From Microthyrium microscopicum (Eukaryota > Ascomycota > Dothideomycetes > Microthyriales > Microthyriaceae): 64,000 bases of DNA. Positions 37,565 through 48,605 of this stretch are shown one piece after another. Every line of letters begins with the position of its first letter. Positions within the stretch are counted from its first letter, which is position 1. The translations under genes were made by a program, and so were the position numbers. Below the pieces are notes generated by a model, which made no database searches, was not told where the DNA came from, and was given only the letters and a program-made list of their open reading frames with translations. Location: the NCBI GenBank assembly GCA_010405405.1, contig MU004236.1, positions 2,238,070 to 2,302,069 on the forward strand, in the 5' to 3' direction.

Positions 37565-37874
37565 CTATGCAACAACGGGAACCTGTTGCGTTTCTTGTTC
37601 TTCTTTCACTTCTTGCGGTTCTTCTGCCGGCAAGTCCTCCTACAAGTCGCATTAGCTTCCATGACTTCCAGAGCTATTGCAATATAACTCATACCAGCTC
37701 GAATATAACACGTATTGTCAGGCTACAGCTGGGACATACTGCAATCTCCTCGCCATCGCGTAAATCATCAATCCCGATCTCGAAGCGATCCCCGCATGGA
37801 CAGGGATAATGGTATATTTGTAGGGTTGAGTCAAATGTCATGTCTTCGATTTCGATCTCATCGTAGACGGACAT
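37565..37874 (-). CDS. dph3: DPH3/Kti11, CSL zinc-finger protein of diphthamide synthesis
   Basis: Two exons, 37,874-37,695 and 37,639-37,565, give 84 residues, the normal size for the family. The start [15 protein letters not shown] and the metal-binding cysteines Cys25, Cys27 ([10 protein letters not shown]), Cys47 and Cys50 ([13 protein letters not shown]) identify it. Dph3 supplies electrons to Dph1-Dph2 for the first step of diphthamide synthesis on eEF2, and it also serves Elongator-dependent tRNA wobble modification. The 55-nt intron splits near the C-terminus; the second exon encodes [16 protein letters not shown], restoring the acidic tail. The open frame extends upstream to 38,024, but that extension is probably untranslated. 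It converges with frataxin. Confidence 0.95.
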
Positions 37875-38175
37875 GGTGGCAGAGTATAGGCTGCCCGTAG
37901 GCTCGAAAAACGGCGTGTTGAGTGTGGAGGGAAGAGGTTTGCGACGAGTGGCGATGGTGGTTGAAGATTGAGGATTTGTAGAAAAAAGGTCCGAGTCATG
38001 TGATCGGCGCTTTTGTGGTAGCATTTAGCAACCTGCTTGACTTGAGTCGACCCGAGCAAGTCAAAAAGGGGTATTGAGAAGCCTAGATTTATTTTGCCTA
38101 AAAATGGTGTGAACAGCTTCTTGAGTAATGAAGAGATCTTGCTGCTTTCAAATAACCTATTGGCTGCGGTTCTCC

Positions 38176-38625
38176 TCAAACAGGCGGCGCGGATCTGCGT
38201 TTAGGTATCTCGTTCTCTTCCAATTTATGTTGAACATATTCGACATGCTCTCTGCTCTTCTGGGTCGAGCTTGCCGCCCAGATAGAGCCGGCTGCAGTTT
38301 GGATCCAGTTACGAAGGGTGCCAAATGGTCCAGACATGACCTGCTCAGAGCCTTCTCCTTGCCAATCGAGAAAGAATGCGCCGTAACCGAGAACTGAGAG
38401 GACCATGAACCATTGGAGCATTTGTAGGTTTCGATTCCAAATAGGACGGCGCCACTTGAGTTTGGAACGGCGGCGAAATTTGCGTTCGAAGTGGAATTGC
38501 TCAATACGCGAGAGAGTGGTGAACGATGGAGGCCAGCGGGTATGTGCTGGAAAGCGGTTCTTGGAAAAGTCGAAAGGCTTGAGCGGCGGAGGCTTCTTTC
38601 TCGCAAGCCATGAAAAGATGCCCAT
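38176..38625 (-). CDS. Small single-pass membrane protein, unknown function
   Basis: An intronless frame of 149 residues from the ATG at 38,625. It has a basic, Pro-rich start (MGIFSWLARKKPPPLKPFDF), then an Arg/Lys/Phe-rich stretch (FHFERKFRRRSKLKWRRP), one hydrophobic segment (LQWFMVLSVLGYGAFFLDW, about residues 70-88) and a hydrophilic C-terminal tail. This looks like a conserved fungal small membrane protein, possibly mitochondrial, but I cannot name it. The frame stays open to 38,754 upstream; that extension is less protein-like. It is divergent from leucyl-tRNA synthetase, with 388 bp between starts. Confidence 0.75.
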   Translation of the reverse strand: MGIFSWLARKKPPPLKPFDFSKNRFPAHTRWPPSFTTLSRIEQFHFERKFRRRSKLKWRRPIWNRNLQMLQWFMVLSVLGYGAFFLDWQGEGSEQVMSGPFGTLRNWIQTAAGSIWAASSTQKSREHVEYVQHKLEENEIPKRRSAPPV

Positions 38626-39013
38626 TTTGACGGGCGACAATGCAATTGACAGCTCTTGACTGAAAACACCACAGATCTGGGAGCTTGGATGTGTTGTTGA
38701 ATGAAAGAGATGCAAAAAGGCTTGGCAGACAGGGCCTCGGCCACTCCGCCACACATCAACACGGAAGCTTCATGCATCAATTTGTCCTGCACAAAAACTC
38801 CTACCTTACTAAGGTACCTGTAGTATCTGCCAGCAGCTATAGTCAGGCATCGCCATCTTTGTTACTGTGCAGCTCATGGTGACTCACTTGCCTAACATCC
38901 TCTGCTCTACAATACGTTTCTGTAGGCCGGTCCCTAATACCCCATTCAAACTTGCGTCAGGTCACGCTCTTCGCCTTTTCAATTCCAAGATACCCAAACC
39001 CACTCCACTCAAT

Positions 39014-42000
39014 ATGGCTGCCACACAAGATCCTGCCTCTCATGGTCAGGCTACCTTGAAGCTTGAAAATGTGAGCTTCTTCGCTTGATTTGTGTGCCAT
39101 ATCTAACCTAAGACTAGACCGAAAAACGGGATGCGCTTCAAGCAATAGAACAGAAATATCAAAAGCAATGGCAAGATCAACATATCTATCAATCTAATGC
39201 ACCAACTCTGGCCGAATATCCTGGCTCTACTGATCCAGAGGAACTGCGCCAAAAAGTTCCAAAATTCTTTGGTACTATGGCATATCCATATGTCAATGGA
39301 ACCCCTCATCTAGGACATGCTTTCACAGTTACCAAAATCGAGTTCAATGCTCGAGTAGCCCGAGCACAAGGGAAAAGAGCTCTATATCCTCAGGGCTATC
39401 ATTGTACTGGTATGCCTATCAAAGCTTGCGCCGATAAGCTTGTCAGAGAGGTCGAGCTTTTTGGCAAGAATTTCGATGGATTTTCAGAAGAGGCAGAAGA
39501 GGCTGCGGCCAATGCTGCCGTGCCAGCACCCTCGAGCACCGAAACCAAGGCTGATATCACCAAATTTTCTAATGTCAAGAAGGGAAAAGCAGCCCTCAAG
39601 ACCATCAAAACTAAATATCAATTCCAAGTCATGCTGTCCATGGGAATTCCTCGAGAAGAGATTCACAAATTTGCCGATTCCAATCACTGGCTCCAGCATT
39701 TCCCTCAGCTCTGGGAAGAACACCTCAATCAAATGGGTTGCTCGATAGATTGGCGGAGAAGTTTCGTCACTACACCCGCAAATCCCTATTACAATGCATT
39801 TGTTGAATGGCAAATGAGGCGTCTAAAAGAGCTTGGAAAAATCCAATTTGGCAAGCGTTACACAGTATACTCGCCAAAGGACGGACAAGCTTGCCTCGAT
39901 CACGATCGACAGTCTGGTGAAGGTGTCCTGGTTCAAGAGTACCTTGCCATCAAATGCAAAGTCAAGACTTGGTCAGATGCTGCAGCGAAGGCAATCGAGG
40001 GCAAAGTTTCATCTGGCGCCAAAGTCTATCTCGTTCCGGCTACTCTACGACCTGAGACTATGTATGGTCAAACCAATGTCTTTGTCTCGCCGAAGATCAC
40101 ATACGGCATTTTCAAAGTATCTGACGACGAATACTATCTCATTACTAACCGTGGGGCTCGAAATATGGCTTATCAAAGTATCTTCCCCAAATGGGGCGAG
40201 TTTCCTAAAGTTGCAGACATATCGGGTGGAGATGTTGTGGGAACACTAATAGAAGCTCCTTTAAGCGCCCGGAAAGAAGTATATGTCGTACCTATGGATA
40301 CCATCAAAGACTCCAAGGGTACCGGTGTGGTCACATCCGTGCCATCAGACAGTCCCGATGATTACGCAATGACCATTGACCTTGGGAAGAAGGCGGATTT
40401 CTACAAGATCAAACCCGAATGGGTCCCGCAAGATATCCTCCCAATTATTGAGACACCCACGTACGGAAACCTCATTGCTGAGGCTTTAGTCAAGCAAATG
40501 AAGATCAATTCCCCAAAGGACGCCAAAGCACTCGCAGAAGCAAAAGACATTGCTTACAAGGAAGGCTTCTATCAGGGCAAGATGATTTATGGCGAGTTCT
40601 CTGGACTCTCTGTTCAAGATGCCAAGCCCAAAGCCCGGCAAGTCCTCATCGACCAAGGCCTAGCTTTCAATTACGCAGAGCCTGATGGCCTTGTGATGTC
40701 CCGTTCCGGTGACGAATGTACTGCAGCCCTCCTAGATCAGTGGTTCCTCACATATGGAGCCGCGGATGAAAAGTGGCGAGACGAGGTACTAGACCATGTC
40801 AACGGAAAGGATGGCCTCGGGTTCAATGGCTATACACAGGCGACCACACATGCTCTTAATCATACCCTCGATTGGATGAACCAATGGGCGGTTACTAGAC
40901 AATTTGGACTCGGAACAAAACTTCCTTGGGACAAGTCACAGCTTGTTGAGTCTCTTTCGGATTCTACAATATACATGGCTTACTACACAATTGCTCCATT
41001 CCTTCATGCCGATATCTTCGGCAAAACACAAGGCACAGGAAAGATCTCTGCATCTCAAATGACTGACGAAGTTTGGGATTATGTCTTTGCTATTTCGACC
41101 GAAGTCAAATCCGATATTCCCAAGGAGACTTTAGACGCTATGCGACGAGAATTCACATACTGGTACCCACTTGATGTAAGAATCAGTGGCAAGGATCTCA
41201 TCAATAACCATCTCATCTTCTTCCTCTATATCCACCAGGCTATATGGGGAAAGAAAGCTCCTCAATATCTACCCAAAGGAATTCGCATGAACGGCCACGC
41301 CATGCTCAACGGTGAGAAGATGAGCAAAAGCACTGGCAATTTCTTGTCCCTCTCAGACGGTGTCAAGAAATTCGGTGCCGATGCCTGCCGAGTAGCTCTC
41401 GCGGACGCTGGTGATGGTCTTGAAGATGCCAATTTTGAGGAGACTGTTGCAAATGCTGTCATCCTCAAACTTTTTGAACTTCGCAAGTGGATAGAAGAGG
41501 TTATTGGTGAATCCCGGGTTCTGAAGGATGGAGAAGACTTTGTCAGCGTAAAAGAGGCTGAAAAGCCTCGCAATCTCGATCTCCTTCAGCGTACTGGGAA
41601 AAAATTGTTTTGGGATGAGCTCTTCGAGAATGAGCTTAATATGCTTGCTGCTGAGGCTATCAAGCAGTATTCCGAGTGAGTTTGTCTGTACCATATTCCT
41701 ACTGCTATGCTAATGTTAGTAGGACAAACTACAAGGCTGCTCTCCTAGCAGCATATTACGACTTCACGAGCGCTCGAGATACATATCGCATAGCCGCCAA
41801 TTCCTCCGGCGTTGGAATGCACCAAGATCTCATTCGTCGCTACGTCGACCTCCAAGCCCGCCTTCTTGCACCTATTGCTCCCCATTGGTGCGATTATATC
41901 TGGCAAGAAGTTCTCAAGAACGCAAGTCATCCAAATTTTGCAACTCTACTCAGCTAGAAATCTATCTAACTATCCTTAGAAATCGACCGTCACCCTCGAA

Positions 42001-42576
42001 GTCTTCCCCACCGTCCCAGCACCTAAACCAGAGCTCACCGCCGCCCTCGAATACGTGCGCGCCACCACATCCTCCATCGGATCCGCCGAGGGAGCCCAAG
42101 CCAAGAAACTCGCGAAAGGCAAATCAACCCACTACGACCCTAAAGCCGATAAGAAGCTCACCATCTATGTTGCCCAAAATTGGCCCGCCTGGCAGGCCAA
42201 GTACATCGAGCTCGTGCGCCAGCAAGTCGCTAGCCTCTCCGTCATGGACATGAAGGTCGTCAGCAAGCAGATTGACAAGCAAGATATGAAGAAGGCTATG
42301 CCGTTTGTGCAGATGCTTAAGCGTAAGCTAGATACAGGCGAGAGCAGTGAAGCTGTGCTGGAGCGTAAATTGCTCTTTGACGAGGTGACAGTGGCCAAGG
42401 AGATGGCGTCGGGACTGTTGAGTACGGTGCCGAAGCTCAAGATTGTTGATGTTGTGCTCGTTGACGAGGGCGGAAAGACAGGTACCAGTGTTAGTGGAGA
42501 ACGAAAGGAGGGATTAGGGAATCTAGCTGCGAGCGCGGAGCCAGGTACGCCAAGCTTTGAGTTTAGCAATGTCTGA
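39014..42576 (+). CDS. cdc60: Cytosolic leucyl-tRNA synthetase
   Basis: Four exons: 39,014-39,070, 39,118-41,675, 41,720-41,921 and 41,980-42,576, giving 1,137 residues, within the eukaryotic cytosolic class. It charges tRNA-Leu in the cytoplasm. The class I signature appears as PHLGH (residues 82-86) after MAYPYVNGT and as KMSKS (753-757) in GEKMSKSTGN. The CP1 editing domain lies between them (for example RPETMYGQTNVFVSP and SVPSDSPDDYAMT). The third intron (41,922-41,979) begins GCAAGT: a GC donor is required to keep the frame between WQEVLKN and KSTVTLEVF. The second intron ends TAGTAG, offering two acceptors three bases apart (exon from 41,720 or 41,723). The C-terminal tail is rich in Lys, Gly and Ser. 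It is divergent from the small membrane-protein gene. Confidence 0.97.
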
Positions 42577-43246
42577 GGTTAGCTAGAGCGGGTACTAGTA
42601 GAAAAAGAATGGGATTATTCGTGTTCTTCATCGGCTTCTTCTGGCTTGTGGATGTGTGATGCACTTCCATTACGAGGGGTTTGGTAAGTATATCCAAGTT
42701 GATGGCAGAGTTGCACTGACTGGCTACGAGATTCTAAAGCACTATATGCAAGCTAAGTCATCTTTCTGATGTCAAAGTAAGCGAGCCATTTGAGTGCTGC
42801 TCCTACGTGTTTCCGCATCGCATGTGATGTCGCCCATCGGACTCGATGGCAGAATTATGGTGATAGAAACAGCGGGTGTTGTAAAATTATATATCCTGGA
42901 CCAACTCTACGCTGATTGAATTGTGTGTTTTTCCATCGCATATGATGGGCGCCATCGCACTCCACAACTAAAGAATAAGATGTTTCCCGTTGCATTCGAT
43001 GGGAGCATTCCTGAGAAGGAACAGCTGTCATGTCGACCAAGTCATATCCGCTGCTTGAGCAATCATGGGAAGGAACAGCTGCAATGTTGCCCATCTGCAT
43101 TGCACTTGCGATTATGGAAGAGAAAACAATCCCAATGAACGTCTCCGAGTCTCTTTACAGCAACGATAACATCATACACCATTCAGAATCATCAACAACA
43201 TCACGTACCATTCTGCACCCTGGAGAACACAATCACAGACTACAAC
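42577..43246. other. Intergenic region with short related repeats
   Basis: About 670 bp without a clear gene. Three related ~35-bp segments start at about 42,807, 42,925 and 42,980, each with GTTTNC...GCAT...GATG words that form small imperfect palindromes. Near 43,014-43,090 the words GAAGGAACAGCTG(T/C) occur twice. The region would contain the LeuRS terminator and the promoter of the next gene. Confidence 0.5.
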
Positions 43247-44352
43247 ATGAATATTCGGATACCTGCCCGGGAGCAGTTGTTCCAGGGTGTAGGCAAAACG
43301 CCTTTACTCATAATACGCCATGCCTACGCCAAATCCGGTGATGGAGAGCCCCGCGTACTCTTCGAATTACCGATATGGGAAAACAATGAGAAATTTCATC
43401 ACGCCACTGCATTGATCATGTGCGGTAAGTGCCTCCAGAACTATATTGTCTAGAAGCCTATGGCTGACAGCTCTATCTAGGCATAGTCACACAGAACTCG
43501 TGGAAGACCGGCCACTTCAAAAGAGGAGGCCAACTGATCCCTCAGTGCAACGGCTTGAAACCTGGAACTATTGACTACTTTATTGGCAATACCAATTATG
43601 ATGTAACTCGCAACTTCGACAGCTGGCGCGCTCCGTCGCTAGAGCAATTGCCCTTTGACTTCAAGAACTTTGACATGCCACCTCCCATCGCCTTCCCCAT
43701 CGACGTTCTCAATAATATTTCGCGGCTCTATAGCTGCCGACTTACCGGAGAGTATGAAGGATGCGTCGAGACCTATCTAGTCCCCGGAAACGAGAATTCG
43801 CAAAACTGCCTAATGTTACGTCAAGATTTCGCAACTCTCCTTCGACTCGGTGTTTGGATGCCTGCGATCAAGAAGTCCACACTGGTTGCTCACGTTCTGA
43901 GTCAAGTATCTACACCAAACCTTGAGCATCGAGACACAACAGACCAACGCATGCGCACCTGTATTTCCTACACATTCGTCAATCGTTGGCATAATCGGGC
44001 AATGATGTCACTACACGGAGTTGACAAGACCCTGCTATTCGCAAGAATGGGAATGTGCATTTTCAGCCACCTCAGGTATTGGGATGATGACGATACACTA
44101 GCTGAGAAATCGACTATCACAGAAAGCGTCGAAACCCCGATCACTGCGAGCCAGATGGAAGGCCAAGGTACCACTAGTCGAGAGGATACAGTTATGAATA
44201 CGGACGATGGTACAGGTGAAAGCCTTACTGACGAGGAATACGAAATGGACATCAGCAAATACATCAACAGTGACGGAAGTCTCAACATAAGTCCCCCATC
44301 GGACGATGACTTCGATGAGAATGGAAGAACCAGTGCAGGTCATAATGCTTAG
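43247..44352 (+). CDS. Hypothetical protein with degenerate HNH-nuclease-like motif
   Basis: Two exons, 43,247-43,424 and 43,481-44,352, with a 56-nt intron (GTAAGT...TCTAG, phase 1), give 349 residues. Residues about 140-185 read SCRLTGEYEGCVETYLVPGN, then NSQNCLMLRQDFATLL. The spacing resembles the fungal HNH family (C-x-(V/L)-T-G ... A-H-I-V-P ... N-G-(L/I)-L-L-R-x-D-x-H-x-L-F-D), but both catalytic His positions are absent (TYLVP, DFATL). The C-terminal third is acidic and Ser/Thr-rich. If the relationship is real, this is a nuclease-dead or otherwise repurposed member; the relationship itself is an inference. No transposon hallmark surrounds it. Confidence 0.7.
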
Positions 44353-45382
44353 GAAGACTTTGAACACCGCTGCAAAGTAAAGACCGAGTACGAGAGGCGC
44401 CAGCGCAGGCAATTCTCTTTCCTCAGTTGATTTATCATTAATTCCCAGAGTTTTGAATAAACCATCAATACCAAGATTGATACAAGGCAACAAAAGTGAG
44501 CAAAGTGAATGCCGTGTCGAATTCGATGTCGTGACTGCCACCGGACAGAAATTTATCCGATGCCTTGCGCGTAAAGAAGATTAACTTGAACTAGAGTACT
44601 TGATGCCACAAAGAAAAAACACACGATATGCAGAGTTTATAACTTCGTAGATCAAAAACATTGAGTAGTTTCTCCTTGAGTATATAGCGATATCAGTATT
44701 AGCTACAGATAATTAGATCTTCTATACCATGACATGAATATGGTTTAAACATATAAGAGAGGCCCCCAAATCTTGTTGTAACAATCACTCCTCAAACAGC
44801 TACGAACAAGATAGCAACCCATCCTAATGTCGCACCATTCCTACCACTATTATTAGAAGATACAAATCACCTAGTTCCTCCTCATTCAAACCTTTCAGGC
44901 GTGTTTCCAAATCCTTTCCACGTGCCCCATCAACTTTATACCCTGTTCCGCACGGAAAAGCCCCCATCATATAAACAACTTTGTACCCTACCCCAGCCTA
45001 CGAAAAGTAGTTCAAAGCTGGGTTTTTACAACTAAGATATGTTGTGTTATTGATCCTGTGAGGTATAAGATGGCCTCGTATAGCCAATAAACAATATGAT
45101 ATGTAGGTCCAGTGCTGTACTTCTGACAGCAGGGCAGTCTATCTCGCGCTCCTGAGTGGCTATTTCTGGCGGAGAGAGACCTGGACCATGATATTGTTTA
45201 TGAATGATCGTTCGTGCTGTGAAGCTTTAAGTTGTGGTTCGTTGCTGTTCCTCTGACCAGTCATATTCTGTTCGCTTCAAACAAGATATCTCTAAATTCT
45301 AAGTCCACCACGCATCATACATCGTGATATCATATCACCTCTCCCCAGCAACGAGATCTATCTTTCGTATCCAACCACCACA
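44353..45382. other. Intergenic region, nothing recognised
   Basis: About 1 kb without coding character, RNA gene or repeat structure. The last 60 bp are C- and A-rich, as expected of the leader of the cytochrome b561-type gene that follows. Confidence 0.45.
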
Positions 45383-46297
45383 ATGCCTCGTCTCCTCTCG
45401 CCCATCCTGCTCACAATCCTCCTCCTTATCTCCACCATCCACGCCTGGTGTCCTCCCGGAACATGGCAAGACCAAAACGGCCACTGCCACGCCCGCGACC
45501 CCTATGGCTGGCGCGATCCACCACCAAACTACTACGATGACCGCAACCGTCCTCACGACCGAGATCGTGATCGAGACCGCAACCAAGCAACTCGAGACCG
45601 CGATCGCGACAACGTAGCCTACTCCCGCGCCAACCACCCCTCCTACTTCTTCAGCTCCCACCGCCGCGGCGCCATAAACCCCCTCCGCGCACGCAATCCG
45701 CCGCCCTCTCGCTTGAACGTCGACTGGAAACTCGCATCCAACGTACGCACCGCGCACGGAATCATGGCCGCGCTAGCATTCGTAGCACTCTTTCCCATCG
45801 GCGCCATATCCGCCGCAATACTCCCAGGAATGCTAGGCGTAGGCGTGCATGTCGTAGTGCAGATGTTGGGGTTCGTCAGCTACCTAATCGCCTTCGCAAT
45901 GGGCATTTGGCTCTGTTCCGTAATACGATGGCGAGATTTCGATCTATTCAGCAACTACCACCCGATCATCGGCATGATATTGTTCGTCATCATATTTTTC
46001 CAGCCAGTGAGTGGGGCGTTGCATCACAGGGGATATAAGAATCACGGGCGGAGAGGAGGATGTAGTTATTTGCATGTTTGGTTGGGTAGGATAGCGATAC
46101 TGGTGGGCATGATCAATGGTGGACTGGGGTTGTATATTGCGGGTAATGCGACGAGGGGACAGGTGTTGGCTTACGGGGTTACGGCGGCTCTGGTGCTGGT
46201 GATTTGGGGATTGGCGAGTTGTTGTGGGGCGTTTAGGAGACATCGGAAGAATGTGCCTAGAAGGGAAAAGAGGTTGGCTACTGGGGAGAGGGTGTAG
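45383..46297 (+). CDS. Cytochrome b561-type membrane protein with signal peptide
   Basis: An intronless frame of 304 residues. A signal peptide (residues 1-21, MPRLLSPILLTILLLISTIHA) is followed by WCPPGTWQD and two more Cys-containing residues. An Arg/Asp-rich stretch follows (about 54-76, repeated DRDRDR units). From about residue 110 there are five or six membrane helices. Four His lie where b561 proteins bind two haems: His125 (TAHGIMAALAF), His156 (GVGVHVVVQ), His193 (NYHPIIG) and His231 (YLHVWLGR). Such proteins carry electrons across membranes; fungal relatives often join to DOMON or dehydrogenase domains, absent here. The tail is short and basic. The b561 fold is a confident call; electron donor and acceptor are unknown. 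Confidence 0.88.
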   Translation: MPRLLSPILLTILLLISTIHAWCPPGTWQDQNGHCHARDPYGWRDPPPNYYDDRNRPHDRDRDRDRNQATRDRDRDNVAYSRANHPSYFFSSHRRGAINPLRARNPPPSRLNVDWKLASNVRTAHGIMAALAFVALFPIGAISAAILPGMLGVGVHVVVQMLGFVSYLIAFAMGIWLCSVIRWRDFDLFSNYHPIIGMILFVIIFFQPVSGALHHRGYKNHGRRGGCSYLHVWLGRIAILVGMINGGLGLYIAGNATRGQVLAYGVTAALVLVIWGLASCCGAFRRHRKNVPRREKRLATGERV

Positions 46298-48605
46298 TTG
46301 TCATGGCCTGGTGATGTTGAAAAGGGGGATTGATGTTGATATTGATTTTGGGACATGCTGTCTGGTGGTAATTGTTCTTCGTTTCTGGTTTTCATGGGCG
46401 CGTATCTGATTTTTGCTTCATGCTACACAATACCCACTCCTTAGACTTGATGGTTTATATTCCTAGCTCTTGCATTTTATGACATGGACTTGGCTGTCCA
46501 TCTTTGTCACCGTTACCATTCACTTGAAGGCAGTCCCGATTGATTCATATAAGTGGCTGTTTTGACTTCATGATCTCGAGCTTCTATGAATATGTCCCAT
46601 GTCAAGAAGAATGAACTATGATCTTGACAGAAAGTGCCTTTTGGTGATAGCCTCACTTGCTCTGTACGTCTTGGATTGGGTCCACGTAAATCTAGAATTT
46701 TGAGGACTTCCGCCGTTCGGCGACCGGATAAATCGAAAACACCCATTTGTAGTACGCTACGAGCTCACCTTGTATACAAAATTGATTACATTTTAGTCGA
46801 GCTTAATGGGTTTGTTCGTGTAGTTCTTTCCTAATCTCTCGTGAGTTCTTGCTTACCTGGACGAAGCCGCTGCCCGCAGCAGCTCCTGCCAATTGAACAA
46901 AACTTTTTCTACTGCAGTACTTGATGCCAGCGATTGTACTACCCCATCAAATAGTGGGACAAACTGCCAAGGATGAAGTTAGGATAATCGGCCACAAAGA
47001 CCCAAATGCAGGCCGGAGGTTGCTCCAACCTGGAAAAGTGTATGATCGTAGCCGGGGATTTTGCCACGCGACAGATCATGAACTCATCGCCAACGTTCAG
47101 CGCGGCAACAACGACGTGCCAACGGACCAGGCATTGGTGTTGTGGTCAACATTAATCAAGACTCGAGAACCAACGAATGGAAAAGGCGAGCAAAGACTCC
47201 ACACGTTGAGGCAACACAAGATGCAAGCACCGTGAAACCCAGCCGATGGATGGCAATTCCGACGTTCCGAGCCGCTGCAGCCACCAAGCCACACAGCAAA
47301 GCTCTTTGCGGGTTGCTGGGATGCCAGCTGAGAGCTCCTTGTTATTTTTTCGCGCGCTGGTCGCGCAGCTGATTATTTTTATTTCTTAGGTATGACAACT
47401 CGCACAGATTGGTCCAGTAGTCTGGATAAGATGCATATTACACTGCAGATGGGCCAAAAAGCGGTACAGACTGCATTTAGTGAAGATGCAGATTGGATGG
47501 GTTTGAGGAAGACATGATGATGATGCAGCAAACACGTCAAGACCAGGTTGGGCGCGACAGGGTTTGTTTACAATTTGACGGGATTTTGTTTGTTGACTTG
47601 CTGGTGCCGGGCTGGGAAACCTGGAGAGAGAAAAGTCATGACGGGGAATCAAGGGCCTGTTTAAGCTGCCAACCACGGGTTCAAGACGTCGATTTGGGAT
47701 ATGAGAGGCTCGAGATATTGCCAGAGCTTTGGGTGTATCTTCATAGGAAATGAAGAGAATTGATTGGAGTGGTGCAAGTTTGGGAGAGTGTAACTTTGGC
47801 AGGCGCGATCCATCCAACTGAAATTGCGGCAAGCCTCGGGCAGGTGCCTCCCCAGCTCTTTCCTCTTGCACCCATTGATGAGGAAGCCGCGATTAAAACC
47901 TTGCCAATAATTGCGCTTTTCATGTGAAAATACTAGCCGGAAACTCAGAGCAAGAACAACAAACAATTGTTTGTAAATCCTCTTAGGGAAATAGCTCTGG
48001 GAACTAGTCCCTAATAGCCAGTGGTGCCCGCCTCCACAATCCAAGTCCACGCGGAAGGAAAGACCTTGAGACCCAAGGCCAAGGCATCAATTATTCGCTC
48101 ATCGCTGTGTCACGCTTGAAATCTCCACAACCTCTCTTTTCTCTCACCACTTCCTCTTATCCTCAAACTTCTCTCCCCCCCTATCTCCTCAAGTCCCAAG
48201 CTCTTACAAGTCTCGATATACACCACTCGACTTTGCCTTGTTCGCGTTCTGCTTCGGCGTTTTGGGTGCTGTTCTTGCTGTGTTTATTGCTCGCCTGTTG
48301 TTGCTTGTTCACCTAGCCTCGACCATCAATAAATTCGACCAGGGTCGCTCGTCAAATACAGTAGACACTGCTATCAATCACCCCTTCCGGCCACCCAGAC
48401 GACAATTATCCCCGGCAAGCAAAATACCTAAAGCCTACCTCCCCGACCTTTGGTCAGATAATACCTCATAACAACATCAGTCATCAGCTTTTTATCCTCT
48501 CTATGCCTTGGTCTCCACCATCCTCCCCGTGCGACCCTCGAGCTCTACTACCTTCGATCTCTCTTACAACACTATAATTCTGCCTGGCTCAGGTAGGCGC
48601 CTCCA
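46298..48605. other. 2.3-kb intergenic region
   Basis: Several short open frames on both strands (for example near 46,921-47,235 and 47,386-47,871) have no domains and no supporting context, so I do not call genes. 48,110-48,250 is strongly pyrimidine-rich (CTCTCTTTTCTCTC, CTCTCCCCCC), which suggests the promoter and leader of the proline-rich gene at 48,606. An intron in that leader is possible. No RNA gene was recognised. Confidence 0.45.

Noticed and set aside
46921-47235. 104-codon plus-strand frame in the same gap
   Set aside because: Composition and length are compatible with chance and there are no motifs.
47386-47871. 161-codon minus-strand frame in the 46.3-48.6 kb gap
   Set aside because: No recognisable domain, no splice context and no supporting start; likely chance.
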